Of a stretch of DNA of 64,000 nt, positions 8,856-17,946 are shown one piece after another. The translations under genes were made by a program, and so were the position numbers. The DNA is taken from NCBI GenBank assembly GCA_044507695.1, contig JBIQJD010000015.1, positions 29,168-93,167 of the forward strand, in the 5' to 3' direction. The stretch is from JBIQJD01 sp044507695 (lineage in GTDB: Bacteria; Bacteroidota; Ignavibacteria; Ignavibacteriales; Ignavibacteriaceae). Every line of letters starts with the position of its first letter. Position 1 is the first letter of the stretch. The notes under the pieces are model-generated. The model worked only from the letters and a program-made list of their open reading frames with translations. It was not told where the DNA came from and ran no database searches.

Positions 8856-10508
8856 ATGAACGAAGAATTTAAAAAGCGAAAAGAAAATTATTTAAAGAAA
8901 TCATCTTTATCCGCTAATACCGGTATGAAATTTACAACTGTAAGCGGGCGTGATGTAAATGTGCTTTATACTCCCGATGATGTAGAAGAAATTAATTATC
9001 TGAGTGAAATAGGATTTCCGGGTGAATATCCTTTTACAAGAGGAATTCACGCAAACGGCTACCGCGGAAAATTATGGACAATGCGTCAGTTCGCCGGATT
9101 CGGTTCACCGGAAGATACAAATGAACGATTTCATTATCTGCTTAATCACGGGCAAACCGGATTATCTGTTGCATTTGATCTTCCAACTTTAATGGGATGG
9201 GATGCAGATGCAGAGTTGAGTGAAGGTGAAGTAGGAATCTGCGGAGTTGCTGTTTCTTCACTTCAGGATATGGAAATTCTTTTTGATAAAATCCCGCTCG
9301 ATAAAGTATCAACTTCGATGACGATCAATTCTCCTGCTGCAATGATATTTGCATTTTATCTTGCGGTTGCACAAAAGCAGGGTGTTGATTTTTCAAATCT
9401 CCGCGGAACATTACAAAATGATATTTTGAAGGAATACATCGCTCAAAAAGAATATATCTTTCCGCCAAATCCTTCTATGCGCATTATTGTTGATATGATC
9501 GAATACTGCACAAATGAAGTTCCTAAATGGAACCCGGTTTCAGTCAGCGGTTATCATATTCGTGAAGCAGGCTCTACTGCTGCGCAGGAACTTGCATATA
9601 CTCTGGCAGATGGTTTTGCTTACATAGAAGCATGCATTGAAAGGGGAATGGATGTTGATTCTTTTGCACCAAGAATTTCTTTCTTCTTTAATTCGCATCT
9701 TGATTTTTTTGAAGAGATAGCAAAATATCGTGCGGCGAGAAAAATTTATGCCAAGAGAATGAAAGAAATATATGGAGCTAAAAATCCGCGCTCATGGTGG
9801 CTTAGATTTCATACTCAAACTGCAGGCTGTACATTAACTGCTCAGCAGCCGGAGAATAATATTGTAAGAACAGCATTTCAGGCACTTGCTGCAGTGCTTG
9901 GCGGAACTCAATCTCTCCACACAAATTCAATGGATGAAACGCTCGCACTGCCAAGTGAAAAAGCAGTAAAGATTGCGCTGCGCACTCAGCAATTGATTGC
10001 TTATGAAACAGGAGTAATAAATACGGTTGATCCGCTTGGCGGAAGTTATTTTGTTGAATCTCTCACAGATAAAATGGAGAAAGAAGCAAATGAAATTTTT
10101 GAACAGATTGATTCTTTAGGCGGAGTAATTCCTGCAATTGAAGCAGGTTATTTTCAGAAAGAGATTGCAGATGCAGCTTACAGATATCAGATTGAAGTTG
10201 AGAGAAAAGAAAAATATATTGTGGGTGTGAATGAATTTGTTGAAAAAGATGAAAAGGTAGATATTCCTATTTTAACTATCTCTCCTGAAGTTGAAAGAAA
10301 ACAAAAACAAAGATTGGCTGATTTAAGGCTAAGCAGAAATCAGGAGGCAGTAAAAGAAAGTCTTGCTGAAATTAATTACGCAGCAATAAATAATAATAAT
10401 ATAATGCCTGTTCTTATAAAGGCAGCTCACAATTATGTAACGCTTGGTGAAATGGTTGGTGAGCTAAAAGAAGTTTTTGGAACATACGAAGAAGCCGCCG
10501 TCTTCTAA
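8856..10508 (+). CDS. B12-dependent acyl-CoA mutase large subunit, isobutyryl-CoA mutase type (methylmalonyl-CoA mutase family)
   Basis: 550 residues covering only the TIM-barrel acyl-CoA-binding domain; the cobalamin-binding domain must be a separate small subunit, which is not in this window. Family blocks are YPFTRGIHANGYRGKLWTMRQ, QTGLSVAFDLPT, VSVSGYHIREAGSTA and RFHTQTAGCTLTAQQP. At the two specificity positions it has Phe79 (RQFAGFG) and Gln197 (EYIAQKEY). These are 118 residues apart, exactly as Phe80/Gln198 in isobutyryl-CoA mutase, where methylmalonyl-CoA mutase has Tyr89/Arg207. That predicts isobutyryl-CoA/n-butyryl-CoA interconversion or a related reaction. The start is ATG 8856 behind GAGGAAAT. 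Confidence 0.85.
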   Translation: MNEEFKKRKENYLKKSSLSANTGMKFTTVSGRDVNVLYTPDDVEEINYLSEIGFPGEYPFTRGIHANGYRGKLWTMRQFAGFGSPEDTNERFHYLLNHGQTGLSVAFDLPTLMGWDADAELSEGEVGICGVAVSSLQDMEILFDKIPLDKVSTSMTINSPAAMIFAFYLAVAQKQGVDFSNLRGTLQNDILKEYIAQKEYIFPPNPSMRIIVDMIEYCTNEVPKWNPVSVSGYHIREAGSTAAQELAYTLADGFAYIEACIERGMDVDSFAPRISFFFNSHLDFFEEIAKYRAARKIYAKRMKEIYGAKNPRSWWLRFHTQTAGCTLTAQQPENNIVRTAFQALAAVLGGTQSLHTNSMDETLALPSEKAVKIALRTQQLIAYETGVINTVDPLGGSYFVESLTDKMEKEANEIFEQIDSLGGVIPAIEAGYFQKEIADAAYRYQIEVERKEKYIVGVNEFVEKDEKVDIPILTISPEVERKQKQRLADLRLSRNQEAVKESLAEINYAAINNNNIMPVLIKAAHNYVTLGEMVGELKEVFGTYEEAAVF

Positions 10509-11416
10509 TGATTAAAACCTACATCAGATTATTACGGGTCCCGCAGTGGATTAAAAACTCATTTGTTTTTGTACCGCTTATCTTTTCACTTCACCTGTTT
10601 CAGGGGAATTATCTTTTAAGAGCTATAGCAGCTTTTATTGTTTTTTCTTTAATCTCCAGCATTGTCTATATCATTAATGATGTGATTGATATTGAAGCTG
10701 ACAAAGCACATCCGCATAAAAGATTCAGACCGCTGCCGAGTGGAGCTATCTCAAAAAATAATGCACTTTTAGTTGCCGCTGTTTTGTTCTTTATTGTAAT
10801 AATTTTACTTCCTCAATTCAATATTGATTTTATAATTGTTTCAACAACATATCTTATTCTTAATATTTTTTATTCATTCATTCTTAAACATATTGTATTG
10901 CTGGATATCTTCAGCATTGCAGCAGGTTTTATGCTTAGAATTGTTGCAGGCGCATTAGCAATAAATGTTGAACTCTCAAGCTGGCTGATTTTAACAACTA
11001 TGTTCATTTCTCTTTTTCTTGGAGTTATGAAACGCCGCTCTGAACTTGTCCTTATCGCACCAAATGATCCTGCAGATAATCCTTTAAAATCAGAAGAAAA
11101 CATTACTACAAGAAAAGTATTAGCATTTTATTCGGTTAACTTCGCTGATCAGATGGCAACAATTGCGGCAGCGGGAGTTATTGTTTGTTATGCATTGTAC
11201 ACAGTATCTGCCAGAACAATTTCAGTATTTCAGACGGAAGATCTTATTTACACAACTCCGTTTGTTGTATTTGGTATATTCCGGTACATGTATCTTGTTT
11301 ATATGAATCAAAAAGGAGAGAATACAACGGAGATTATGATTTCAGACATCGCAATGATTACAACGGTTTTATTATATGTGTTTACAACAACAGTAATTAT
11401 TTATTCAAATTTATAA
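10508..11416 (+). CDS. UbiA-family prenyltransferase, decaprenyl-phosphate phosphoribosyltransferase-like
   Basis: 302 residues with about eight to nine membrane helices. It begins LLRVPQWIKNSFVFVPLIFS and has the Mg-diphosphate motif INDVIDIEADKAHP and the second motif LKHIVLLDIFSIAAGFMLR, which match the DPPR-synthase branch of the UbiA superfamily (Rv3806c type). That branch transfers 5-phosphoribose from PRPP to a polyprenyl phosphate, giving a lipid-linked pentose donor for envelope glycans. ATG 10508 overlaps the upstream stop by one base and its own stop overlaps the next ATG, so the genes are co-translated. The specific donor in this organism is inference. Confidence 0.8.
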   Translation: MIKTYIRLLRVPQWIKNSFVFVPLIFSLHLFQGNYLLRAIAAFIVFSLISSIVYIINDVIDIEADKAHPHKRFRPLPSGAISKNNALLVAAVLFFIVIILLPQFNIDFIIVSTTYLILNIFYSFILKHIVLLDIFSIAAGFMLRIVAGALAINVELSSWLILTTMFISLFLGVMKRRSELVLIAPNDPADNPLKSEENITTRKVLAFYSVNFADQMATIAAAGVIVCYALYTVSARTISVFQTEDLIYTTPFVVFGIFRYMYLVYMNQKGENTTEIMISDIAMITTVLLYVFTTTVIIYSNL

Positions 11417-12669
11417 TGCTAACAGATTTACTCATACTTATTGTACTGCTCATTCTGAGTGCATTCTTTTCTGCTTCAGAAATGGCATATGTTATTGCCA
11501 ATAAAATTAAGATTGAAGTAAGAGCAAGAAAAAAGAATTTAGCTGCTGCAAACGCGCAGTATTTTGTAAATGCACCGCAGCACTTCTTCTCAACAATATT
11601 GATTGGAAATAATATTGTTAACATTACCTTTGCTTCGGTGAGCGCTATTTTTCTTGGTTCAATGTTTGGATTGAACGAATGGAGCATCCTTCTTATCTCT
11701 ACTTTTTTATTACTTATTTTAGGTGAGCTGCTTCCAAAATATTTCTCGCGTGAACTTGCAGACAGAATGATTTTATTTGCTTCAATTCCTTTAAGATTGA
11801 TTTCTTACATTATTTATCCGTTAGTAAAATTATTCTCTTCACTTTCTTCTTTTCTTACCCAATCAAAAAGTGTTACGCAGGAAAATATTAGTTTTTTATT
11901 CAGTAAAGAAGATATTGAATCGTTAGTAAAAGAAAGCCATGAAGCAGGCGTTGTAAATAAAAAAGAAAGTGATATTATCAGCCGTGTTTTTGCTCTTGGT
12001 GATCAGCGGGTTTATGAAACAATGCGCCCGCGGACAGAAATAGTTGGTGTTGATATTGAAAGTACTGTTGATGAAGCACTTTCAATTTTTATTGATTCAG
12101 GTTACTCAAAGCTTCCGGTTTATGAAGAAAATCTTGATAACATAAAAGGTGTAATTTTTGCTTATGATATTTTTAAATTCCCGCAAAAGCTCCAGGATAT
12201 TATCCGGGAAATAATATTCGTTCCGGAAACCAAAAAAAGTTTTGATATGCTGAATGAGTTTCTGCGCAAACAGGTTTCAATTGCCGTTGTTATTGATGAA
12301 TTCGGCGGAACAGCCGGTATTGTAACAATGGAAGATATAATTGAGGAATTGTTTGGGGAAATTCGTGATGAATATGATGTTGAAGAAACAATCTGCAGGA
12401 AAACTTCTCCAAATACTTATTTGATAAGCGGTAAAGTTGAAATAGATTTCATTAATGAAAAATATAGTCTCAATATTCCGACCGGTGATTATGAAACGAT
12501 TGGCGGCTATATAACGTATAAACTCGGCAGAATTCCAATTCAGGGGGAAACTGTGATGATTGATAATTTTGAAATCTTGATTGCCCGCGCAAATAATATT
12601 AGGATTGATATAGTGAAGTTAACTGTTCCACCGGAAAATGCTCAGGTTAATGATACAAATAAATTCTAA
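11416..12669 (+). CDS. CNNM/CorC (HlyC) family membrane protein with CBS pair
   Basis: 417 residues from ATG 11416, which overlaps the upstream stop by one base; the frame is open further upstream but inside the neighbouring gene. Order of domains: DUF21/CNNM transmembrane domain (about 1-150, LLILSAFFSASEMAYVIANKIK, GNNIVNITFAS), two CBS motifs (about 185-310, MRPRTEIVGVDIES, then VVIDEFGGTAGIVTMEDIIEELFGEI), and a C-terminal CorC_HlyC transporter-associated domain (about 330-405). Family members take part in Mg or Co efflux and homeostasis; the Bacteroidota gliding protein GldE belongs here too. The exact ion is not predictable. Confidence 0.88.
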   Translation: MLTDLLILIVLLILSAFFSASEMAYVIANKIKIEVRARKKNLAAANAQYFVNAPQHFFSTILIGNNIVNITFASVSAIFLGSMFGLNEWSILLISTFLLLILGELLPKYFSRELADRMILFASIPLRLISYIIYPLVKLFSSLSSFLTQSKSVTQENISFLFSKEDIESLVKESHEAGVVNKKESDIISRVFALGDQRVYETMRPRTEIVGVDIESTVDEALSIFIDSGYSKLPVYEENLDNIKGVIFAYDIFKFPQKLQDIIREIIFVPETKKSFDMLNEFLRKQVSIAVVIDEFGGTAGIVTMEDIIEELFGEIRDEYDVEETICRKTSPNTYLISGKVEIDFINEKYSLNIPTGDYETIGGYITYKLGRIPIQGETVMIDNFEILIARANNIRIDIVKLTVPPENAQVNDTNKF

Positions 12670-12715
12670 ATCTTTATTAAACACATCCAAAATTTCCAGC
12701 CGGAATTGAACATTC

Positions 12716-12747
12716 TTTGGTGCTCATTTAAAATAGCCGTATTTTTG
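12716..12747 (+). promoter_or_regulatory. Bacteroidota-type promoter for tgt-yajC-ribBA
   Basis: TTTG at 12716-12719 is followed after 20 bases by TATTTTTG at 12740-12747. This fits the -33 TTG / -7 TAnnTTTG consensus known from Bacteroidota. It lies in the gap between the CorC gene and tgt, 42 bases before the tgt start. Confidence 0.45.
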
Positions 12748-12789
12748 TTAAACAAATTAAATTGATTTTCAGAACTTTAGCGGATAAAT

Positions 12790-13938
12790 TTGATCAAGCT
12801 GAACATTGAAGGACAGGATAAAAATTCAAAAGCCAGAGCAGGTTATTTTTATACAGAGCATGGAAAAGTTGAAACGCCAATCTTTATGCCGGTTGGTACA
12901 CAAGGCACTGTTAAAGCTGTAAATCAACATTATCTTGCTGAAGATATTGAAGCTCAAATTGTTCTTTCAAATACTTATCATCTTTATTTACGCCCCGGAA
13001 CAGAAATCTTAGAAAAAGCCGGCGGACTGCATAAATTCATGAGTTGGGAAAAGCCAATTCTTACAGACAGCGGCGGTTATCAGGTTTTCAGTCTTTCTGA
13101 TCTTCGGAAATTGAAAACTGACGGCGTTGAATTTAAGTCCCATTTAGATGGTTCAAAACACTTTTTTACACCGGAGAAAGTGGTAAATATTCAACGTAGT
13201 GTTGGATCAGATATAATGATGGTGCTTGATGAATGTACACCTTATCCTTGTGAATATGAATATGCAGTTAAATCTGTTAAACTTACATCAGATTGGGCAA
13301 AATTAAATAAACAGGCCTTTGAAGATTCTCAGCCGCTTTACGGGCATAAGCAGTTTTTATTCGGAATAATCCAGGGAAGTGTTTATAAAGATTTGAGAGA
13401 GAAATCAGCTAAAGATTTGATTGAGATAGGATTTGATGGATATGCAATCGGTGGACTTGCAGTTGGTGAGCCTGCTGAAACAATGTATGAGATAACAGAC
13501 TTTACCACGGATTTAATGCCGCAGGATCAGCCGAGATATTTAATGGGAGTAGGAAGACCGGAAAATATTCTTGAATCAATTGAACGCGGAATTGATATGT
13601 TTGATTGTGTGATGCCGACAAGAAATGCGCGCAATTCAAATTTATTTACATCCGGCGGAGTTCTTTCAATGCGCAACGCAAAATATAAAGATGATTTTTC
13701 TGCAATAGATGAAAACTGCAGTTGTTATGCCTGCAGAAATTTTACTAAAGCATATTTAAGACATTTGTTTATTGCAAATGAAATCCTTGCTCTTGAACTT
13801 GCAAGCATACACAATCTTCATTTTTATCTTGATCTTGTTAAAGAAGCAAGAGCAAGAATAATTAATGGATCATTTTCAGAATGGAAAAAAGAAATAATTA
13901 AAAAAGTAACAATAGGAAAAAACAAAACGGAGGAATAA
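12790..13938 (+). CDS. tgt: tRNA-guanine transglycosylase
   Basis: 382 residues, standard for bacterial Tgt. It exchanges guanine-34 of GUN-anticodon tRNAs for preQ1 during queuosine synthesis. Visible are MPVGTQGTVKAVN, the active-site ILTDSGGYQVFSL, GYAIGGLAVGEP, the nucleophile region GIDMFDCVMPTRNARN, and the zinc site CSCYACRNFTKAYLRHL with its following His. The start is TTG 12790, giving the expected N-terminus IKLNIEGQD. The next gene, yajC, is two bases away, a classical tgt-yajC linkage. Confidence 0.95.
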   Translation: MIKLNIEGQDKNSKARAGYFYTEHGKVETPIFMPVGTQGTVKAVNQHYLAEDIEAQIVLSNTYHLYLRPGTEILEKAGGLHKFMSWEKPILTDSGGYQVFSLSDLRKLKTDGVEFKSHLDGSKHFFTPEKVVNIQRSVGSDIMMVLDECTPYPCEYEYAVKSVKLTSDWAKLNKQAFEDSQPLYGHKQFLFGIIQGSVYKDLREKSAKDLIEIGFDGYAIGGLAVGEPAETMYEITDFTTDLMPQDQPRYLMGVGRPENILESIERGIDMFDCVMPTRNARNSNLFTSGGVLSMRNAKYKDDFSAIDENCSCYACRNFTKAYLRHLFIANEILALELASIHNLHFYLDLVKEARARIINGSFSEWKKEIIKKVTIGKNKTEE

Positions 13939-13939
13939 C

Positions 13940-14257
13940 TTGGAATATTTATTAGCAATGGCACCGCCTTCAGGTGAAGGAGGAGGCGGCGGAAATTTAA
14001 TCAGCACAATCATTATGTTCGGTGCAATTTTCGTTATCTTCTACTTTATGATAATCCGACCGCAGCAGAAACGTGCCAAGGAACGTGAGAAATTATTATC
14101 AAATATTCAAAAGGGTGATAAGATTGTTACCACCGGCGGACTTCATGGAACAATTGCAGGATTAGATGAAAAAACAGTTCTGCTTGATGTTGGCGATAAA
14201 GTTAAACTAACTTTTGAAAGATCCGCTATCGGTACTGTATTATCAAAAGATAAATAA
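13940..14257 (+). CDS. yajC: Sec translocase accessory subunit YajC
   Basis: 105 residues. One membrane helix (about 20-42, ISTIIMFGAIFVIFYFMIIRPQ) is followed by the hallmark RPQQKRAKEREKLLSNIQKGDKI and a small cytoplasmic beta domain (VTTGGLHGTI). YajC associates with SecDF at the inner membrane. A Gly-rich run (EGGGGG) sits before the helix. The start is TTG 13940. The usual neighbours secD/secF are absent; ribBA follows instead. Confidence 0.93.
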   Translation: MEYLLAMAPPSGEGGGGGNLISTIIMFGAIFVIFYFMIIRPQQKRAKEREKLLSNIQKGDKIVTTGGLHGTIAGLDEKTVLLDVGDKVKLTFERSAIGTVLSKDK

Positions 14258-14276
14258 TTGTAATCAGAGAAAAATT

Positions 14277-15473
14277 ATGTTTGTCCCAGTTGAAGAAGCT
14301 ATTAACGAAATTCGTAACGGCAAAGTTATAATTGTAGTTGATGATGAAGATCGTGAAAATGAAGGGGATTTCATCTGCGCAGCAGAATACGTTACTCCTG
14401 ATATTGTAAATTTTATGGTTACTCATGGCAGGGGAATGTTGTGTGTTGCTGTTACAGGCAACCGTCTTGATGAACTTGGCCTTCCATTAATGGTTGATAC
14501 AAATTCTGCAATTCACGGTACTCAGTTTGCAGTTACTGTTGATGCAATTGAAGGAACCACAACAGGAATCTCAGCCGCCGACAGAGCAATTACAATTAAA
14601 AAATTAATCGATAAAAGTTCAAAGTCATCTGACTTTGCAAAGCCCGGTCATATCTTTCCACTTCGCGCTTATGATGAAGGTGTTCTGAGAAGAGCAGGCC
14701 ATACTGAAGCTGCAGTTGATTTATGCAGATTATCGGGTTTGCAGCCTGCCGGTGTTCTTTGTGAAATTTTAAAAGAAAATGGTGAGATGGCCCGCGTGCC
14801 CGATCTGCTTGAGATTGCTGCAAAATTTAATCTTAAAATTACTACGGTTAAAGATATTATTGCGTTCCGTCTACGCAGAGAAAAATTGGTAAAGAAAATT
14901 GTAGATGTAAATTTTCCTACAAAACATGGAAAATTCCGTTTGAATCTTTATAAAAATTTATTGGATGGGAAAGAACAGATTGCGTTAGTTAAAGGTACAA
15001 TTGACAAGAATGAACCAGTACTGGTACGAATGCATTCAGAATGTTTAACCGGCGATGTTTTTCATTCATTAAGATGTGACTGCCACGATCAATTAAATTC
15101 TGCCCTTAAACTTATAAATGATTTTGGTACGGGAGTCCTTGTTTACATGAGGCAGGAAGGCAGGGGAATAGGATTGGAGAATAAAATTCTTGCTTATAAA
15201 CTTCAGGAAGAAGGTAAAGATACAGTTGAAGCAAATGAAGCTCTCGGTTTTTCACCTGATCTTAGAGATTACGGAATAGGCGCCCAGATACTGCTTGATC
15301 TTGGTGTGCGGAAAATAAATCTTTTAACCAACAATCCTAAAAAAGTTATTGGCTTAAAAGGTTATGGATTGGAAATAGTTGAAAGAATTCCGATTGAAAT
15401 TCCGCCGTCTGAAGAAAATGAAAAATATCTGAGGACAAAACGTGATAAGCTTGGGCATCTTATTCTTCAATAA
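14277..15473 (+). CDS. ribBA: Bifunctional riboflavin biosynthesis protein RibBA
   Basis: 398 residues from ATG 14277; an upstream in-frame TTG at 14214 lies within yajC and is not used. The N-terminal DHBP synthase (about 1-205) has VDDEDRENEGDFICAAE and RAGHTEAAVDL. The C-terminal GTP cyclohydrolase II (about 206-398) has the zinc cysteines in SECLTGDVFHSLRCDCHDQL and YMRQEGRGIGL. Together they supply both precursors of riboflavin, from ribulose 5-phosphate and GTP. Key residues are intact, so both halves should be active. No FMN riboswitch is visible. Confidence 0.95.
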   Translation: MFVPVEEAINEIRNGKVIIVVDDEDRENEGDFICAAEYVTPDIVNFMVTHGRGMLCVAVTGNRLDELGLPLMVDTNSAIHGTQFAVTVDAIEGTTTGISAADRAITIKKLIDKSSKSSDFAKPGHIFPLRAYDEGVLRRAGHTEAAVDLCRLSGLQPAGVLCEILKENGEMARVPDLLEIAAKFNLKITTVKDIIAFRLRREKLVKKIVDVNFPTKHGKFRLNLYKNLLDGKEQIALVKGTIDKNEPVLVRMHSECLTGDVFHSLRCDCHDQLNSALKLINDFGTGVLVYMRQEGRGIGLENKILAYKLQEEGKDTVEANEALGFSPDLRDYGIGAQILLDLGVRKINLLTNNPKKVIGLKGYGLEIVERIPIEIPPSEENEKYLRTKRDKLGHLILQ

Positions 15474-15512
15474 AGAATTAGAACATCTTCCAAAATTTTT
15501 GAGGGTAACCTG

Positions 15513-16838
15513 ATGAAAATCATCGCATCTGTTTTATTTTTTTTATCCTCAATTATTTTATTCGGTCAGCCAGCAGGAAAAGTTTATCTTGTAAACATTG
15601 ATGGTGATATTGATCTTGGTTTAACTCCTTACATTACCCGTGCTTTAAATGAAGCAGAGGAGAACAAAGCTGAAGCTGTAATTTTTAAGATCAATACTTT
15701 CGGCGGAAGAGTTGATGCTGCTACTCAAATTAAAGATGCAATTTTATCCAGCAAAATCTTAACAATTGCCTACATAAACAACCGCGCGGTATCAGCCGGA
15801 GCACTAATTGCACTTTCATGCAAAAAAATTACAATGGTTCCCGGAAGCATTATTGGAGCGGCTACAGTTGTGGATCAAGCCGGACAGAAAGTAGGCGAAA
15901 AGTATCAATCATATATGCGCTCTGAGATGCGTTCAACTGCGGAACGGAACGGCAGAAGAACAGATATTGCGCAGGGAATGGTTGATGAAAAAATTGTTGT
16001 TAAAGATGTTGATGATGACAGCACAAAGCTAATTTCTCTTACTGCAGAAGAAGCTTTAAAGTTTTCCATTGCTGATTTTATTGTTGAAAATCCCTCACAG
16101 CTTCTCAGTAATTTTAGTCTGGAGAATGCTTCCATAATTACACTTGAAAGTAATTGGGCTGAAGATTTTGTGCGGTTTCTGAACAATCCGATTATCTCAA
16201 GCTTATTAATTATGATTGGCTTTTTCGGTTTGTTTGCTGAGATTAAAACTCCGGGCTGGGGATTGCCCGGAACTATTGGCGTTATTGCACTCGCTTTGTT
16301 TTTTGGTTCATCTTACATTCTTCAGCTTGCATCAATAATTGAAATTCTTCTTTTTGTAATCGGCTTAATTTTACTAGCACTTGAAATTTTTGTTATTCCT
16401 GGTTTTGGAATTGCAGGCATTGCAGGAATAATATTAATTGTTGTTTCTTTATTCCTTTCACTGCTCGGTGCTGATTTTGATATCATTGATGCAGATACAC
16501 TTTCAACAGCAATAATTCAGCTTACTGCGGCACTCGTCTTATCATTAGTAGGGATTTTTTTTCTTGCACGCATACTGCCCAAAACAAGTTTCTTCAGCAG
16601 ACTAATACTTGCAGAAGAAGCAAACGCAGACAAAGGATTTGTTTCGTACCCAACCATTTCAGAATTAGTTGGGGCTGAAGGAATTGCGCTTACTACTTTA
16701 AGACCGGCAGGTACAGCAGAATTTAACGGGCAAAGAGTTGATGTTGTTGCAGACTGGGAATACATTGAACGCGGTGCAAAGATTAAAGTTCTGAGAGTTG
16801 AAGGAATTAAGGTAGTCGTAAAAGAAATTAAAAGCTGA
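15513..16838 (+). CDS. Membrane-bound NfeD-like ClpP-class serine protease
   Basis: 441 residues: signal peptide (about 1-19), ClpP/SppA-like protease domain (about 22-210), four to five membrane helices (about 225-355), and a C-terminal NfeD OB-fold (about 375-440, GAEGIALTTLRPAGTAEFNGQ). The nucleophile is the Ser in NRAVSAGALIAL and the base is the Lys of GEKYQSYMRSEMR, as in the archaeal 1510-N protease. These proteins act at the membrane and often accompany stomatins, but no stomatin gene is adjacent here. It converges on the lipoprotein gene, with a long palindrome between them. Confidence 0.88.
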   Translation: MKIIASVLFFLSSIILFGQPAGKVYLVNIDGDIDLGLTPYITRALNEAEENKAEAVIFKINTFGGRVDAATQIKDAILSSKILTIAYINNRAVSAGALIALSCKKITMVPGSIIGAATVVDQAGQKVGEKYQSYMRSEMRSTAERNGRRTDIAQGMVDEKIVVKDVDDDSTKLISLTAEEALKFSIADFIVENPSQLLSNFSLENASIITLESNWAEDFVRFLNNPIISSLLIMIGFFGLFAEIKTPGWGLPGTIGVIALALFFGSSYILQLASIIEILLFVIGLILLALEIFVIPGFGIAGIAGIILIVVSLFLSLLGADFDIIDADTLSTAIIQLTAALVLSLVGIFFLARILPKTSFFSRLILAEEANADKGFVSYPTISELVGAEGIALTTLRPAGTAEFNGQRVDVVADWEYIERGAKIKVLRVEGIKVVVKEIKS

Positions 16839-16851
16839 ACTGTTTAAATAT

Positions 16852-16887
16852 AAGTGCCTCAGAATTTTTAAAAACTCTAAGGCACTT
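16852..16887. terminator. 36-base near-perfect palindrome between convergent genes (candidate bidirectional terminator)
   Basis: Outer arms AAGTGCCT (16852-16859) and AGGCACTT (16880-16887) enclose inner arms AGA/TCT and a TTTTTAAAAA core, with two single mismatches. It lies exactly between two convergent genes. There is no clear T-tract after the stem on either strand, so termination is likely but not proven. Confidence 0.55.
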
Positions 16888-16896
16888 CACATAAAA

Positions 16897-17943
16897 TTAT
16901 AACCTTTCCAAAATATTTACATTTTCAATTGATTCTTTTTTACTTCCTTTTTGTTTTCCCTGCGGCGTATCCATTTCCATCGTGTAGAATAAATCAATAA
17001 ATGTTTTAGTTTTGGATTTCTGAATCAGTCCATCTGTTATATTAAAAAATATTTTTCCCTCTGCTTCTGTTTTTGGTTTTTCAAATTGATAGTTTACTCC
17101 GCGATCTGAGAATTTTGTATCACCGGTAATTTTTGTATCCAGTCCCGCATTAATTACTGCAATTTTATCATCATCAAGAAGCTGAAGATTCTCAACGGAA
17201 TACTTATTTGTATTTTGCGTTTTAAAAATCATAAACTGCGTTTCGGGCTGAGCCTTTGTCCATAGAGAATCTTTTGCAAGATCGTGCTGCGGAACTTCTC
17301 TGAAAACCTGTATCATCAACGGTCTTATAGCGCCTTCAATAATTTCTCTTTTCAGCATATTCTTTTCTTCAGCAGTAACTGAATCTGCGTATCCTTTTAA
17401 TGTAAGATATTTATTCACAATCCTATCAACTCTGGAGATTTCAACAATTTCACCAAGATCTGAAATTCTGATTCTGAATGGATTATTTAACATTGCTTCA
17501 TATTCAGAATATCTTACACGATCAGCGGAATCAGCTTTACCTGATTCATAAGTAAAACTCTGGCTGCCTGCCTGTGCATCAAGCCTGATTGAGGTGAAAT
17601 TACACTCAAGCTCAAAAATATTATCTGCATCTTTATCAATTCCTGAAAGATCAAAAAGATAGATAATATTCTGATTAACTTTCTGCTGCATTATTGTATC
17701 AGCTTCAATGGTTTGATTATCATTGGCAATAGTTGTAAGCCTGTAGCTCACCTTAGTGCCTTTTTCAAACCTATACCGCAGCTGAAAACTTTCTGTTGGA
17801 TCTTCAACCTGAGCAGCTTTAATATCTGTTGAATCAAATGTAAATTTATTTGTGTTATCTGCTGGTTTCTGTTCTGTTTTATCTCCGCATCCCGCTAAAA
17901 TAATTACAGCAAAAAGCAGAGCTGATATATATTTCATTTTCAT
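16897..17943 (-). CDS. Lipoprotein, DUF6263-like
   Basis: 348 residues with a lipoprotein signal: lysines, a hydrophobic core and the lipobox LAGC with Cys19. The mature part is all-beta looking and begins FQLRYRFEKGTKVSYRLTT, followed by long amphipathic segments and no catalytic motif. The resemblance to DUF6263-type secreted proteins is from memory of the pattern. It is probably anchored in the outer membrane or periplasm. It lies three bases after the NamZ-like gene and is presumably co-transcribed. Function is unknown. Confidence 0.7.
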   Translation of the reverse strand: MKMKYISALLFAVIILAGCGDKTEQKPADNTNKFTFDSTDIKAAQVEDPTESFQLRYRFEKGTKVSYRLTTIANDNQTIEADTIMQQKVNQNIIYLFDLSGIDKDADNIFELECNFTSIRLDAQAGSQSFTYESGKADSADRVRYSEYEAMLNNPFRIRISDLGEIVEISRVDRIVNKYLTLKGYADSVTAEEKNMLKREIIEGAIRPLMIQVFREVPQHDLAKDSLWTKAQPETQFMIFKTQNTNKYSVENLQLLDDDKIAVINAGLDTKITGDTKFSDRGVNYQFEKPKTEAEGKIFFNITDGLIQKSKTKTFIDLFYTMEMDTPQGKQKGSKKESIENVNILERL

Positions 17944-17946
17944 CCT

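Noticed and set aside
11185..11415. In-frame upstream extension of the CorC/CNNM gene
   Set aside because: It lies wholly inside the prenyltransferase gene, and the family N-terminus begins at ATG 11416, which overlaps the upstream stop.
14214..14276. In-frame extension of ribBA from a TTG inside yajC
   Set aside because: DHBP synthase starts at ATG 14277; the extra residues match nothing in the family and overlap yajC.
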